From positions 386,107 to 450,106 of the forward strand of contig CAWKCP010000010.1 in NCBI GenBank assembly GCA_963848115.1: a DNA stretch of 64,000 nt, given 5' to 3'. Each line of letters starts with the position of its first letter. The stretch's first letter is position 1. Positions 1 through 9,898 of the stretch are shown here, in pieces. The stretch is from JAWKOK01 sp963848115 (GTDB lineage Bacteria > Chloroflexota > Anaerolineae > Caldilineales > Caldilineaceae). The translations under genes were made by a program, and so were the position numbers. A model generated the notes under the pieces. That model was not told where the DNA came from and did no database searches. It saw only the letters and a program-made list of their open reading frames with translations.

Positions 1-881
1 CATCTCGTCTTGATAGTGGCCATGCAGCTTGCGACCCAGAAAGGTGGCGATGTCGGCGGGTTTGACCGCCTGAATCAGGGTTTCCAACAGATGGGGATAA
101 ATCGCCTGGAGGGTGCGCTGCTCTTTGAAGACGAGATCGGTGGCATACTCGACCTGCATCAGACTCCAGGAGTAGGCGAGGTTCAGATGGGTGACGACCG
201 GACAATACTGCTGGGCGAACTGATCCAACTTGGCATGAAGCTGCGTCACATCCAACGCGGCCGCCAGTTCATTGGCCCGCTCGAAGTCGTCAATCTGCAA
301 AAACGCATTGTCGTGCTGCACATAGTCGATCTCGTGTTGCCGCAGCTGGGATGCCAACCAGTTGTGCCCGTTGCAGTAGAACTGCAAGCGAAACGGACAC
401 CAGGTGGGCACCCGCAGGTAACAGAGCCCGAGTTCTGCATCGATGAAGTAGAAGTAGTAATGCAAACACTTACCTTGGGTCGTTTTCACATAGGTCTTGT
501 GCGTCTGCTTGTTGTGCCAGGGCATATAGGCTGTACACGCTTCCATGGCCGAGAGAATGTGAACCAGTCCGGGGTGGTCGCCTCGCTGCTTCCACAATCT
601 GACGAATGCGCTTTTCTTTGCGCATCTGCGTTGCTCTTGGTCACGAACTCAATCTCCACACCGTGGTCTTGGGCCACCGCTACCGCATTCTCTCGCACCA
701 GATCACGTAATGGCTGGGCAAAGTCCTTGTAGTCGAAGATGCGAATCTGTTCGTTGTAGAGATACTTGGTCATCCCTTTGGCGTAGCTCAACGGTTGCAG
801 ATGACCGGCGATTACGATCCGGTCGTAGCAATTCAGGACACCGTGCATTTGGTCTGCATATTTCTCGGATAGTAGTTCCAT
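1..881 (-). pseudogene. Frameshifted conserved protein, 3' end beyond the window
   Basis: The start MELLSEKYADQMHGVLNCYD at 881 opens a well-formed protein of a widespread, functionally unassigned bacterial family (recognised from memory, no search possible). The frame is lost near 630 and again near 600. Each time one extra base restores the family-like text (MRKEKRIRQIVE, then RGDHPGLVHILSAMEACTAY). The rest reads on to base 1 through HLNLAYSWSLMQVEYATDLVF and IATFLGRKLHGHYQDE. So roughly 290 codons are present in three frames and the C-terminus lies outside. Two single-base insertions close together fit either decay or sequencing indels. No catalytic motif is evident. A possible role in mobile-element biology is only a guess. 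Confidence 0.6.
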
Positions 882-919
882 CGTATCTCACCCCCAGTGT
901 GCTTCTCTGGGGTAATTCT

Positions 920-1099
920 AGATCAATCAACATTGGTCCGGACAAGCTTTCCCTTTTTGGTTCCGGCTTGCTAGGTGATGCAGACGAATTTCGGGTATGG
1001 CTGCAAACAGATGAAGGCCACCAGGAAATTCTTGCCGGATCAGAAGAGTTTATCGATTGGAGCACATTCGACAGGCAATATTTCAGAGTTAGGAATTAA
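920..1099 (+). pseudogene. 3' fragment of an unrecognised gene
   Basis: An open frame with plausible protein composition (LFGSGLLGDADEFRVWLQT, then EEFIDWSTFDRQYFRVRN) ends at a stop at 1099. It has no credible start or ribosome site, because the divergent frameshifted gene at 881 abuts it. It may be the tail of a gene whose 5' part was lost. A good rho-independent terminator lies about 70 bases downstream on the same strand, which supports former + strand transcription. The family is not recognised. Confidence 0.3.
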
Positions 1100-1167
1100 C
1101 AACATAAGGATTGATGCGCTGCAATCCTGGGAGAAATCGCACACAGATCCACCCAGATAAAAACAGA

Positions 1168-1193
1168 GCCACCAACCCGGTTGGTGGCTTTTT
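1168..1193 (+). terminator. Rho-independent terminator
   Basis: The arm GCCACCAAC pairs with GTTGGTGGC across a very short loop and is followed by five T residues. This is a classic intrinsic terminator for + strand transcription. It closes the remnant gene ending at 1099. Confidence 0.75.
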
Positions 1194-1300
1194 CATTCCT
1201 AACGATCTATCACGATTACAGACTCATGGCATGACCGTATTGCGTGCCCATCATCCTGTGTACTCTCTCAGAGAAACCGCATACCTGCTGAGCGTCGAGA

Positions 1301-1825
1301 CTACTGGCCGCCATCACGATCTGACGGAATGTAGGGGATGAGTCCTTTCTCGAACGCGATCTCCTGGATTTCTCGTGGCGTATTGCGCACATCCACGATC
1401 AGACCATTCACTTCCAGCATCCAGATCAGCGGATTTTCATCAATAAGACTTGGGAGGCACCAGTTTGGATCCATCTGGTACATATCAAACAGATCACGGA
1501 TGACTTTGGCCTTGTTTGATCCGCTGCTTTTGCTGACGCCAAAGGCGGCGCATAGCTCGTCCGCTCGCACATGTGGGGATTGGGTCCTGTCAAAAAGGAA
1601 GTTGACGCTACCCAGTGCGTAGACAATACCGCAGGCCCAAATTCCAGGCTTCCCGCGCACGATAGGAGAAGGGCGCTTTCGTGCCAACTTCGCAGCCAGC
1701 TTGCGTGACAGCGCGGCATAGTCGGCACTCAAATGTTCATCGCAAACAGCATCCGTCCGTTCTATGATTGCGAGGTACGCAGGCTCAACCGATTTTGGCA
1801 CAGGTTCTGTTGGTTGTTCCGGCAT
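1301..1825 (-). CDS. DUF6398-domain protein
   Basis: A 174-residue soluble protein. The central part (CDEHLSADYAALSRKLAAKL, then KRPSPIVRGKPGIWACGIVY and RADELCAAFGVSKSSGSNKA) matches the DUF6398 pattern as I remember it. That domain has a helical segment followed by a helix-turn-helix-like stretch. It often occurs with SEC-C or pRiA4b-type proteins, and members of both groups occur elsewhere in this window. Its function is unknown; the SKSSGSNKAKVIRDLF part could bind nucleic acid. The start at 1825 is followed by an acidic, proline-rich leader. The C-terminal 50 residues (WMLEVNGLIVDVRNTPREIQ) are a small extra module seen in some family members. The gene is intact and monocistronic. Confidence 0.75.
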   Translation of the reverse strand: MPEQPTEPVPKSVEPAYLAIIERTDAVCDEHLSADYAALSRKLAAKLARKRPSPIVRGKPGIWACGIVYALGSVNFLFDRTQSPHVRADELCAAFGVSKSSGSNKAKVIRDLFDMYQMDPNWCLPSLIDENPLIWMLEVNGLIVDVRNTPREIQEIAFEKGLIPYIPSDRDGGQ

Positions 1826-2027
1826 ATGAATCTCCGTTAGAATCCTCTATCTACGAATCGGCCATAGTCATCCCGACTCTAGCATTCTGAAGTATTGTAG
1901 GTGTTATAATAGACACAAGCAACTTTTCGTTCCTGGAACAGACAACCGATCGTCATCAGTGATCCCTTCCACCACCTGGAACCAACTGGGAAGGCCGTCG
2001 AGCCGACACAGAAAGGAAACAGCCAAC

Positions 2028-2345
2028 ATGAAATATGACATTCGTGAGTCCGAAACCGGAATCGATATTGACGTCGTTGATGTCGGCCACAAGCAGCAGG
2101 AATTGCTTGAGGCATTCCAAGCCTGCCAAACAGGCCAGTGCTCATGCCCAACAGATGAGTACGAGAAGCTTGATGCATTGACCATCACCACATCGACCAT
2201 TGCTGACGACGGAAAAAGCATTCATCTTCACCTAACCGCCATATCCGGCATGCAGATTGACCCTGCGGAGATCGACCGCTGTCTGTCGTATACCGTCGAG
2301 CAAGTGGAAAGCCTCCCAGACAAGACGCAGAGGACAGCGAAATGA
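2028..2345 (+). CDS. Small conserved protein with CxxxxCxC motif
   Basis: A 105-residue acidic protein starting MKYDIRESETGIDIDVVDVG. ATG 2028 is preferred over an upstream in-frame ATG because AAAGGA lies 9-14 bases before it. The middle carries FQACQTGQCSCPTDEYEKLD, a compact cysteine cluster that could bind metal or form disulfides. The C-terminal half is beta-rich (SIHLHLTAISGMQIDPAEID). There is no signal peptide or membrane segment. I do not recognise the family. It stands alone between the divergent DUF6398 gene and a long palindrome that may end its transcript. Confidence 0.6.
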   Translation: MKYDIRESETGIDIDVVDVGHKQQELLEAFQACQTGQCSCPTDEYEKLDALTITTSTIADDGKSIHLHLTAISGMQIDPAEIDRCLSYTVEQVESLPDKTQRTAK

Positions 2346-2411
2346 CGATTGGCTAAACCAGCCTACCCACGTTTGTGTGCAGTGCTCCCCCTCAGGGTAA
2401 GAAATCGCGGT

Positions 2412-2475
2412 TCTTTGGGATCTCAGGGGATAGGGCGGGTTTCCCTACCTGCCCTATCCCCTGAGATCCCAAAGA
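2412..2475. repeat. Perfect 25-bp inverted repeat
   Basis: Arms 2412-2436 and 2451-2475 are exact reverse complements (core CTTTGGGATCTCAGGGGATA) around a 14-base loop. No T-run follows on either strand, so it is not a standard terminator. It lies 67 bases after the small + strand gene and may be a REP/MITE-type palindrome or a transcript-stabilising hairpin. Confidence 0.8.
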
Positions 2476-2639
2476 GCCGAAATCGCACGCCGCGGATGAC
2501 TGTTTACACTTCCCCCAAAACGTGTCTCAACAGACCTCGATCGGGCGTCCGCCTTTCCCTTGCATCATGTAACGGAGATAGGGTATTCTGTAAGCCAAAA
2601 CGTAATCGCGCAGGAAGGCGCTGACAGTGGCATCCCGTG

Positions 2640-2830
2640 GTGGCTACTCAAGCCATCCGCCGGTGTTTCAGTCAGGCGGCACGGCGATAGTCATGGTGCA
2701 AGCCTCCAAATACCGACATCTTGAAAACGCGACGTGACGAGGGTTGATCACGTGGCGGAATCGGAATCCGCTGATCAAGGCCCTGGTGCACTCTGGCCGA
2801 ACTGTAGAATTCGACAGACTCTCTCGAAAT
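2640..2830 (-). mobile_element. Element C remnant (transposase C-terminus)
   Basis: The minus strand encodes the tail of an integrase-core transposase. It reads SVEFYSSARVHQGLDQRIPI and ends GGLHHDYRRAA, which resembles the IS tail at 31.7 kb. The flanking end sequence TGGCTACTCAAGCCATCCGCC (2641-2661) matches the ends of the other element C remnants. The catalytic part is missing. The piece abuts the CNBD gene. Confidence 0.7.
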
Positions 2831-2920
2831 TCGGTTGAGGCGCCGCTGATTGAGCATCAACCGCATCAATCATCCTACTATTTTTCTGCAACACAACCTT
2901 TCAGATGTCACGCCAATAAT

Positions 2921-3376
2921 ATGCTGCTAACCATCGAACGCGTTGCAATCATGAAATCAGTCGATATTTTTGCCGATACGCCGGACCATATACTGGCGTC
3001 TGTCGCCCGGATTATCGAAGAAGTTGACTTGTCGGCCGGCGAACAATTCATTCAAGAGGGAGAAGCCGGCGACTGCCTTTATATCATCGTGGAGGGCGAA
3101 GTACGTGTCCATAGCCGTGATCGTACCCTCATGATAGCCGGCCCCGGCAAGATCATCGGAGAGTTGGCCCTGCTTGATCCAGAGCCGCGATCAGCTTCTG
3201 TGGAAGCCGTCACTGATGCACTTCTGTTTCGTATCGACAAAGAACCGTTTGACGAAGTCATGGCTGACCGGTCGGAAATTGCGCGGGGAATTATTCGTTC
3301 GTTGACTCGTCAGATCCGTCGGCAAGGTCGTGTCATTGCCGGTACCGCTGACGCCGATGGCAGGACAGCGCAATGA
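2921..3376 (+). CDS. Cyclic-nucleotide-binding-domain protein
   Basis: A 151-residue protein that is essentially one CNBD (cNMP_binding fold). After MLLTIERVAIMKSVDIFADT comes the beta-roll with GEQFIQEGEAGDCLYIIVEG, then the phosphate-binding-cassette-like stretch GPGKIIGELALLDPEPRSAS, where E and R are the usual ligand-contacting residues. The start at 2921 is chosen because the upstream in-frame sequence is IS debris; no strong ribosome site is visible, so the start is uncertain. The gene overlaps the next one by 4 bases, implying translational coupling. It probably senses a nucleotide and regulates the membrane-HEAT protein. No DNA-binding domain is present, so it is not a Crp-type transcription factor. 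Confidence 0.8.
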   Translation: MLLTIERVAIMKSVDIFADTPDHILASVARIIEEVDLSAGEQFIQEGEAGDCLYIIVEGEVRVHSRDRTLMIAGPGKIIGELALLDPEPRSASVEAVTDALLFRIDKEPFDEVMADRSEIARGIIRSLTRQIRRQGRVIAGTADADGRTAQ

Positions 3377-5644
3377 CGGCGGTGCTTGCCCCTTCACGGT
3401 ATGAGGATGATCTGGTCACCCGTCTTACACTGCTCGTCGGTCAGGCGTTCTTTCTGGGCCTAACGCTGGGTTTGCTAGTCGTCGCTTCCATCGCACTGCT
3501 GCTCTCCTTCTTCGGCGCCGGCGCCCTGCCTTATGTATATATTGTCGTTGCGATTCTTGGCTCGGTCGGCTTCTACGGCTTTGCTGAAGCCCAGCAACGC
3601 TGGTCCCTGGCGCAAGTTTCCATCGTCACTGAACTTGTGACCGTCGTCTTTCTTGCATTGACTTGGGCCGGCCTCGCTCTTGCACAGATAAGTTGGCTCG
3701 CGTTTGCCGCCATGGTGGCATTCTCACTGATCCTTCAGATTGGTTTTGTCATCCTGGGTGGGCAGGCAGGTCGGTTGCTGGACGTCCGCCAGATTAAGCG
3801 CTATTTCCCGCGAATCGTGGCCGGCTTTGTCATAGGTTTCATGGTAGCGGGGGCAATCGCCCCACCGTTACAGCGCATGTTGGGCGCTACTGAAAATTTG
3901 CTCCTTGCTGCCGCAATCAGTGGCTCTGGGATTGACAGGTGTGATTCTACTGGTCTTTGATGCGCCAAGCAACATGACGATGGTCCATCTCGCTGCCTTT
4001 GCTTTGGGCATATCGCTGCTGTGGATTATCTCAGCCTTGCTCGTCTACCGCGACTACGCCACCAATTTATTGAGGACGATGCGACGGCGTGCGCTTGGTG
4101 TGGTCGGTTTGCCCTTGAATGACAACGCCAACCTAGCAGTGGTTCGACGCCTGTTATCAAGCAGTTCTCCCAGTGATGTCCGACTGGCCCTGGACATTCT
4201 GCAGGGAGTCGATCACCCCTCCCCGACTGACTACCTGCTCCCTCTGTTGATCTCCGACACGGCCGATATTCAGATCGAAGCCCTCATCCGAGTTGAAGAC
4301 CTCAAGCTAAATGCGGCTCTGCCCCTAGTACAACAGATGGCCGTCTCGACCGCCGAAGCCCGCGTGCAGGGGGCTGCGATCCGCACACTATGTGCTCTGC
4401 AAGAAGCTGATGCGGTTGAGGCGGTTGCCCCGTATCTGCAGAGCCCTGAGGCTGACGTGCGTCTGGGCGCGGCGGTTGGTCTCTTGCGCTATGGAGGGGT
4501 GCCCGGAGTGTTGGCGGCAGGCGATTGGCTGAAGGAGAGTGAGCAATCTGATGATTCGGAGGATCGCTGTCTGATTGCCCGCGTGATCGGAGAAGTGGCG
4601 ATAGCGCAATTCTACCATCCCCTGGCTGCCTTGTTGTCTGATCCGGACCCAGACGTTCGCAGAGCGGCGCTGACCGCAGCCGGACAAGTGAAACATCTGA
4701 GTTTGTTATCTCTGGTGGTGAACAATCTGTCCGACCATACGACAAGATCGGCGGCATCAGAGGCCCTCGTTTCCTACGGGAACCTGATGCTGCCTATCGT
4801 GGAAGAGGCGCTATCTGGTGATGAAATCTCTGAAGATAATACGGTCCGGCTCGTACGCGTGTGCCTGCAGGTGAAGGGCGAAGAGATGATTAAGTTGATG
4901 TGCCGTCATGTCGATCACTCTTCGAATGCGGTGCGCGATCAAATTTTCGCTGTGTTGAGCGCATGTGACTATCATGCGCACGGCACTGAACTCGCTGCAG
5001 TGAACAATGCGCTTCTGCAGGAGGTTAGTCATGGACATCAAATATTGATAGCCCGAGATGAGGTGGAGGAATGCGCTGCCACCGTAATGCTGCAGCGAGC
5101 TCTCGATGACAGTTTGGCCCAGGTGCAACGGCGCATATTCTGGCTTCTATCGTTGATGTATGAAGGCCAGCCAATATTGAGCGCAGGATCAAAATTAGCG
5201 CGAGGCAATGGGGCTGAGCAAGCGCTCGCGTTTGAGATGCTGGATGTAACGCTTTCCTCTGCTCATAAGGCGTTGAGTTTTCCGCTCATTGACCCGAAGT
5301 TGGATCGAGGCAAACGTTTGGGACTCCTCAAGCATTTCAGTATCGCGACCACAATGACCTGTGATGAGCGCCTGCAGAACTTGATCAGACATGGCGATCA
5401 AGCCTGGGTGCGGGCTTGCGCAATCTATGCCGTTGGTCAGCGGGGAGCGAACGGAATGATACCACTCATCGAGTCAACGCTGGTCGATCCGGACCCGGTA
5501 GTGAGAGAGACAGCCGAGTGGAGCCTCTATACATTGGCTCCAGATCGTTTTCATCAGTCCGCTGACGCCTTGTTAGCGGATCAAGACAAACAAGTTGCCC
5601 GCTTGGCCGCCAACTTAGTCGAGGCGTCATCGTCCTCAAGCTAG
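3373..5644 (+). CDS. Transporter-like membrane protein with HEAT repeats, frameshifted
   Basis: The N-terminal 180 residues hold about five membrane helices (FFLGLTLGLLVVASIALLLS, then YVYIVVAILGSVGFYGFAEA) and the motif GRLLDVRQIKRYFPRIVAGF. These resemble half of the nucleotide-transporter/MFS-like proteins that carry HEAT domains. At about 3922 one extra base shifts the frame; family-like sequence resumes as VALGLTGVILLVFDAPSN, with another helix (LAAFALGISLLWIISALLVY). About 500 residues of HEAT repeats follow (VRRLLSSSSPSDVRLALDIL; LAALLSDPDPDVRRAALTAA; STLVDPDPVVRETAEWSLYT). The combined length is about 755 residues, short for a 12-helix transporter, so it may be a half-transporter or a membrane scaffold. 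It is coupled to the CNBD gene by a 4-base overlap. Confidence 0.7.
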
Positions 5645-5841
5645 TACATCCCGGCAGAAATCTCCATACAGTTCCTAACAGTGGTAGACATGCCCGAAAT
5701 CTGTCGTGGTATTCACGCCGAACTGTACTATAGATGTTCAGATTATGATCTGTGGCTGCCAAACTAGAACGAGGACGGGCACGAATCTTTTTCTGAGAAT
5801 CTATAGTGACGGGTCAAGCATGAAATTCTTAATTTTGGTAT

Positions 5842-8067
5842 TCACTGATTTCGGTAGGCAGCTTGCTCCTCCAATTGCTTCGTCAGTTCCTTTACATCAG
5901 CTGTTCTTGTGCGCAAGTATGCGGCCAAAACCTCGATAATTCCATGCGCGACTTCTGGCTTGTTGCTGACAAGGAGCTTCAAGTCCGACTGATTCAACTT
6001 CAGTAGGCTGCTATCTTCAGTGGCAGTAACGGTGGCTGTCCGCAACTCCGGTGTGAAGGCAGCCATTTCGCCAAAGACATCTCCCGGGCCCAATCTACCT
6101 AATAGAAGCATGTCATCGTAGACCGACAGTGAACCCTTCACTACCACGAAGAGATCTGTGCCGAAAGAACCCTTTGTGATGATCGTTTCCCCAGATGCTG
6201 CATGTACTTCTCTGGTCTTGGATGCGACGTCTGCAAGCGTCTGTTGATCTAGCGTCTTGAATACGGGTACAGCCTGGAGAAGTACGCTCTTTTCCAGTTG
6301 GGTAATAGATTCGGGCGGGGACGGTGTTTCTGCATTTGCATCCACCATGGCTGCCCGAAATTCCTCGAAAGATAGTGTGTGATGCCAATAGGTGAGATAG
6401 GTCGATTTTGGGATCATGAGTACCTGCACTTCCCGTTCTGCGACAATCGTTGCACTGCGTTCTCCACCCCGAATAACGCCCGTTGCGCCTAGCAGCAACC
6501 ATGGCTGCGCTGGAAACGAACGATACCCTCCCATGGGAATGATCGTTAGCCCTGGTCCAAGGGGTAGATAGACAAAAGAGGAAGGACTTTGGGCCTCAAT
6601 TAAGGTGTCGCCAGCATCGAGCGTCAGTGCGCGGACGTTGTCAAATGAACGCTTTTCATCGATTCTCTCCACAGGATAACCCGTTTGGCCCAGGCGCGCG
6701 AGTACGTCGCAGCGAGTTGGCATGCCCCAGCGAAGAGGTTCGGCAGCCAGATAGAGTTTTCTTTCTTGCGGATGGGCGTGGGTTAGCGAAGGTGTCAACA
6801 CCACACGGTTGGCAACATCCGAATCGAGCTTGGCCAACTCGTCTTGTACACGCCGAGAAAAGGCTATGTCGTCCTCCGTCTCTTCCAATCGGATAAGCAT
6901 CTCGGATGCCTGCTTCAAATCAGGTATTCTCTGGGCTCGCCTGAAGCTATCGATCACATCACCTTGAATGCCGGAGATGACAAGTGCCGCGCAGCGGGCT
7001 GAGTGCTCTTGGGCACCTGGTCCACTAAAAGAGCCGCGATGGAACGAGATGCGCAGATCTCCCGAGTTCTCTAATTCGCTGCTGGCGATGTTTGCCTCTC
7101 CAGTGCTAATCGCATTGGACAACTCCAGCAGGTAAATGCGGTCTGCACCAAGTCGCAGCGCATAGACAGAATTTCCGCTGTGTTGGTCCACAAAGACCTG
7201 ATAGTGGCCCGATGTTTCCAATACAGAGCCGCGTTGACGCAGCGCATCCGCTGCGCGCAGCGCGCGGATCGTATCAATCACATCCTCTACGAAATCCAAT
7301 AAAGCTGGACTTTGATCCACAAGCCAGCAATAGGCTTCATCGGGGAAGAGATGGGCATAGCGCTCGATTTTTGGATTCAGTTGTTCATTTTCAGTGCCGG
7401 GCTGCGGCCTATGCGCGTCAGAGTGCTGCTTGTGCATCTGTTGTTGTGCAAACAGTGCGTGAAGCTCTGTGGTCACTGTCTGGATGAGTGTGATTCGCAA
7501 GGTCTCTGGATCATTTAGCATCGCTACAGGAATCTTGGTTTTGCTGTGACAGATCGAGAGCGAAAGCATTTCACGTAGAACCAATTTTGGTTCCTGCGTT
7601 AGTAGGCCCTTGTCAGAGAGCAAAAGCAAGTGCCATGCAAGTCCACCGCTGTTTTCCCGCCAAATGGCATCGATCAAGTCATCGAGGAGCGGATCGAAGA
7701 CGGCCTAGGCCGCAAATTCCGGGTGCATGGAACGGCCAAAAACAGAAAAATCTATCATACCGACGTCATGAAAGTAGGCCAGCAGTACCGCATAGCCTTG
7801 CATTAGGGCAAATCGTTGCGGATCTCGCCGCGGAATGAGGACGCCGTGGCAGCTTGCGAGCACATCAAGTACCTGGTTGGCAATGTCGCGCGCGTGAACA
7901 ACACCATGGTCGGAAAAGAGGCCAACATGCTGGTCCGGCGCCGCCATAAATTCCGGATCATTTACCAGCCTGACCAAATCGGCCTGTTCGTTGATCTTGG
8001 CGTAGAAGCGACGCTCAATTTCGTCACGGATGGTTGCCGACACCCAGGGATCCAAGCGCTCAGTCAT
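5842..8067 (-). CDS. HD-domain phosphohydrolase with two CNBD-like modules, split by in-frame TAG
   Basis: Reading one frame from ATG 8067 gives 120 residues of an HD domain (SDHGVVHARDIANQVLDVLA and LAYFHDVGMIDFSVFG; H...HD metal ligands). A TAG at 7705-7707 follows, and the same frame then continues without further interruption for 620 codons to 5842. The continuation starts AVFDPLLDDLIDAIWRENSG, exactly the expected helix of the same domain. The second half has a degenerate beta-roll (TLDAGDTLIEAQSPSSFVYL) and a clear CNBD (GETIITKGSFGTDLFVVVKG, GRLGPGDVFGEMAAFTPELR), ending in a short coiled coil. The likely role is cyclic-nucleotide-controlled hydrolysis of a nucleotide. The TAG is a nonsense mutation, a sequencing error, or a readthrough site. 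Confidence 0.75.
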
Positions 8068-8185
8068 TCGTATGCCCTTTCCTTTTTCTAGCCCTATGCA
8101 CGTATCAGCTGCTGAAACGCCAGCAGTTTGGTATCACTGAGCGGAAGCTGAACAAACCCGTACGTTCATCTCGTGTGGAGCAACT

Positions 8186-8225
8186 TAGGCGCTTACAAAA
8201 TGACATCGATAAAAAAGTGTCGATA
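8186..8225. repeat. Dispersed 40-bp repeat R1
   Basis: TAGGCGCTTACAAAATGACA followed by TCGATAAAAAAGTGTCGATA recurs at 32728-32767 with three mismatches. It lies beside transposase debris at both places, so it is probably the end of an insertion sequence. Confidence 0.6.
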
Positions 8226-8403
8226 GGAAACGATGTTAGAATGCGAAGCCCAATTCAAGGAAGAGGCTGCGTATGAGAGACTCTATCTCTCGATAAAGGC
8301 CGTCGATCGGATGCGTGTTTTTCGGTTTGGGGCCGCGTCTGGGTTTTCCAGCGCCAGCAAGGACTGGTTTGATACCTTGTTTTTGATCAAACAGAGGCCA
8401 TTT

Positions 8404-8790
8404 CTATTCGGATTGAAGGTCAAAACGGCCAGAACGGTACCTTTCCAGGCAAATAATCAGGTCATCAGCGTACGGATGGGCAGACGGCAATTCGATTCGT
8501 TTGACTTGTCCATCGACCAAATAGAGCCACCCTGGAATCGCCAGAAGGTCGCGGACAATCCACTTTGCGCCCCATCCCGAAAAGCGAGAATCGGCTAACC
8601 CGCGCTGACGGGAGTCGGCGCGCAAGTTGTGGCAGAGATCGGTGAGCAGCACTAATGCTTTCTGCGCCTCCAAACTCTGCTTGCGTCTTGCCGAGAGGTG
8701 AAGGCCGTTTTTGTCGGTGCGAAATTGCTCGATTTCTGCTGTCCTACCACCAGAGGCGCATAGAGGCTATTCACCTCAATCCGCTTATTG
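8404..8790 (-). pseudogene. C-terminal fragment of a DDE transposase
   Basis: The minus strand reads ASGGRTAEIEQFRTDKNGLH, LSARRKQSLEAQKALVLLTD and KWIVRDLLAIPGWLYLVDGQ. This is the tail of a DDE transposase of a type I associate with the IS1380/IS4 group (from memory). The catalytic core upstream is gone and no start is present. It is a leftover between the HD-CNBD gene and hflC. Confidence 0.6.
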
Positions 8791-8902
8791 TTCAGCCAGC
8801 GAGAAAACCGTCTTTGCGTGCTTGATGCCAATAACGTAGAGCCGATATCCCTAGCCGCTGAGATCGCAAAAGAATCGGATTGTTTAGACCTGACGCAACA
8901 TA

Positions 8903-9898
8903 TTACTCACTTGCCGTCGCATCAGCCCCTGCCCCATCGCCTTCACCTTCCGAGGCTTGCGCAGCGCCCTCTGGTGTTTCAGAGACTGTTTCCGTTGACG
9001 CCGCGGTTGGCTGACTCTCGTCTAGGTTGACTGGCGCCTCACTATTGATTAGATAGCGAAAATAGGCTGCGTCGCTGGGGATGACCAAGCGATCACCCAC
9101 TTTGAGGATTTCATCGTAGGATTCCAGCCGGCGCATAAATGAGAAAAACTCAGCATCCTGAGAGAGTGCGTCGGCAGAGATGAGGATAGCCTCTGCCTCG
9201 CCTTCGCCACGGATGATCTCGGCTTCTCGATACCCTTCAGCCAGAATCACAGTTCTGTTTCTGTCGGCCTGGGCGCGAATGATATTGGCCAGCTCTTCGC
9301 CTTCCGCCCGGAAGAGCGAAGATTCTCGCTCACGCTCGGCCCGCATTCGGTTAAAGACGCTCTGCTCCACCTCTTCAGGCAGATCCGCACGCTTGGTGCG
9401 CACGTCGACGATGTCAATGCCAAACTCCGACGCTTTTTCGCGGGCGGAAACAGCCACGCGGTTCATGATGTTTTCCCGCTCATCCGAGATCACGTCGACG
9501 AACTCTACCGTTGCCAGTTCGCGCCGCAGTTCGGAAAAGACAATATCGTCCAATCGCGCCCGCGCGCCCGATTCCGTACGCACTGCCTTGAAGAAGGTGA
9601 GCGGCTCAACGATACGCCAGCGCGTCACGTGGTCAACGACCAGGCGTTTCTTGTCCGCGGTGAGGTACTCCTGAGGTGGCGCATCGCTGGAGAGAGTGCG
9701 CTTTTCAAAACGGGTAACGACTTGGACGAAGGGTAGCTTGAAGGCCAGGCCGGATTCGGTAACCGTCTTGATCGGATCACCAAACTGAAGCACGATGGCT
9801 TGCTCTCGTTCACCCACGATAAAGAGAAACTGGCTGGCAATGATCGCAACTACCAGAACCAGTGCAACGACGATGGACAACAATCGTGAAAACATCAT
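8903..9898 (-). CDS. hflC: SPFH-family protein HflC
   Basis: A 331-residue band-7/SPFH protein with an N-terminal signal anchor (LLSIVVALVLVVAIIASQFL, about residues 5-27) placing the rest on the outer face of the membrane. Family features are clear: GEREQAIVLQFGDPIKTVTE, DIVDVRTKRADLPEEVEQSV, then the charged RAEGEELANIIRAQADRN coiled region and GEGEAEAILISADALSQDAE. HflC forms a large ring with HflK that restrains the FtsH protease. An acidic Ser/Thr/Ala-rich tail of about 45 residues is extra to the E. coli form. The ATG overlaps the hflK stop (TAATG), so translation is coupled. Confidence 0.92.
   Translation of the reverse strand: MMFSRLLSIVVALVLVVAIIASQFLFIVGEREQAIVLQFGDPIKTVTESGLAFKLPFVQVVTRFEKRTLSSDAPPQEYLTADKKRLVVDHVTRWRIVEPLTFFKAVRTESGARARLDDIVFSELRRELATVEFVDVISDERENIMNRVAVSAREKASEFGIDIVDVRTKRADLPEEVEQSVFNRMRAERERESSLFRAEGEELANIIRAQADRNRTVILAEGYREAEIIRGEGEAEAILISADALSQDAEFFSFMRRLESYDEILKVGDRLVIPSDAAYFRYLINSEAPVNLDESQPTAASTETVSETPEGAAQASEGEGDGAGADATASE

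Noticed and set aside
10..732. 240-codon + strand open frame
   Set aside because: It is the complement of the frameshifted conserved minus-strand gene, which gives natural protein text.
703..1065. Minus-strand frame across the 881 start region
   Set aside because: Overlaps the recognised conserved start in a different frame and has no family-like sequence.
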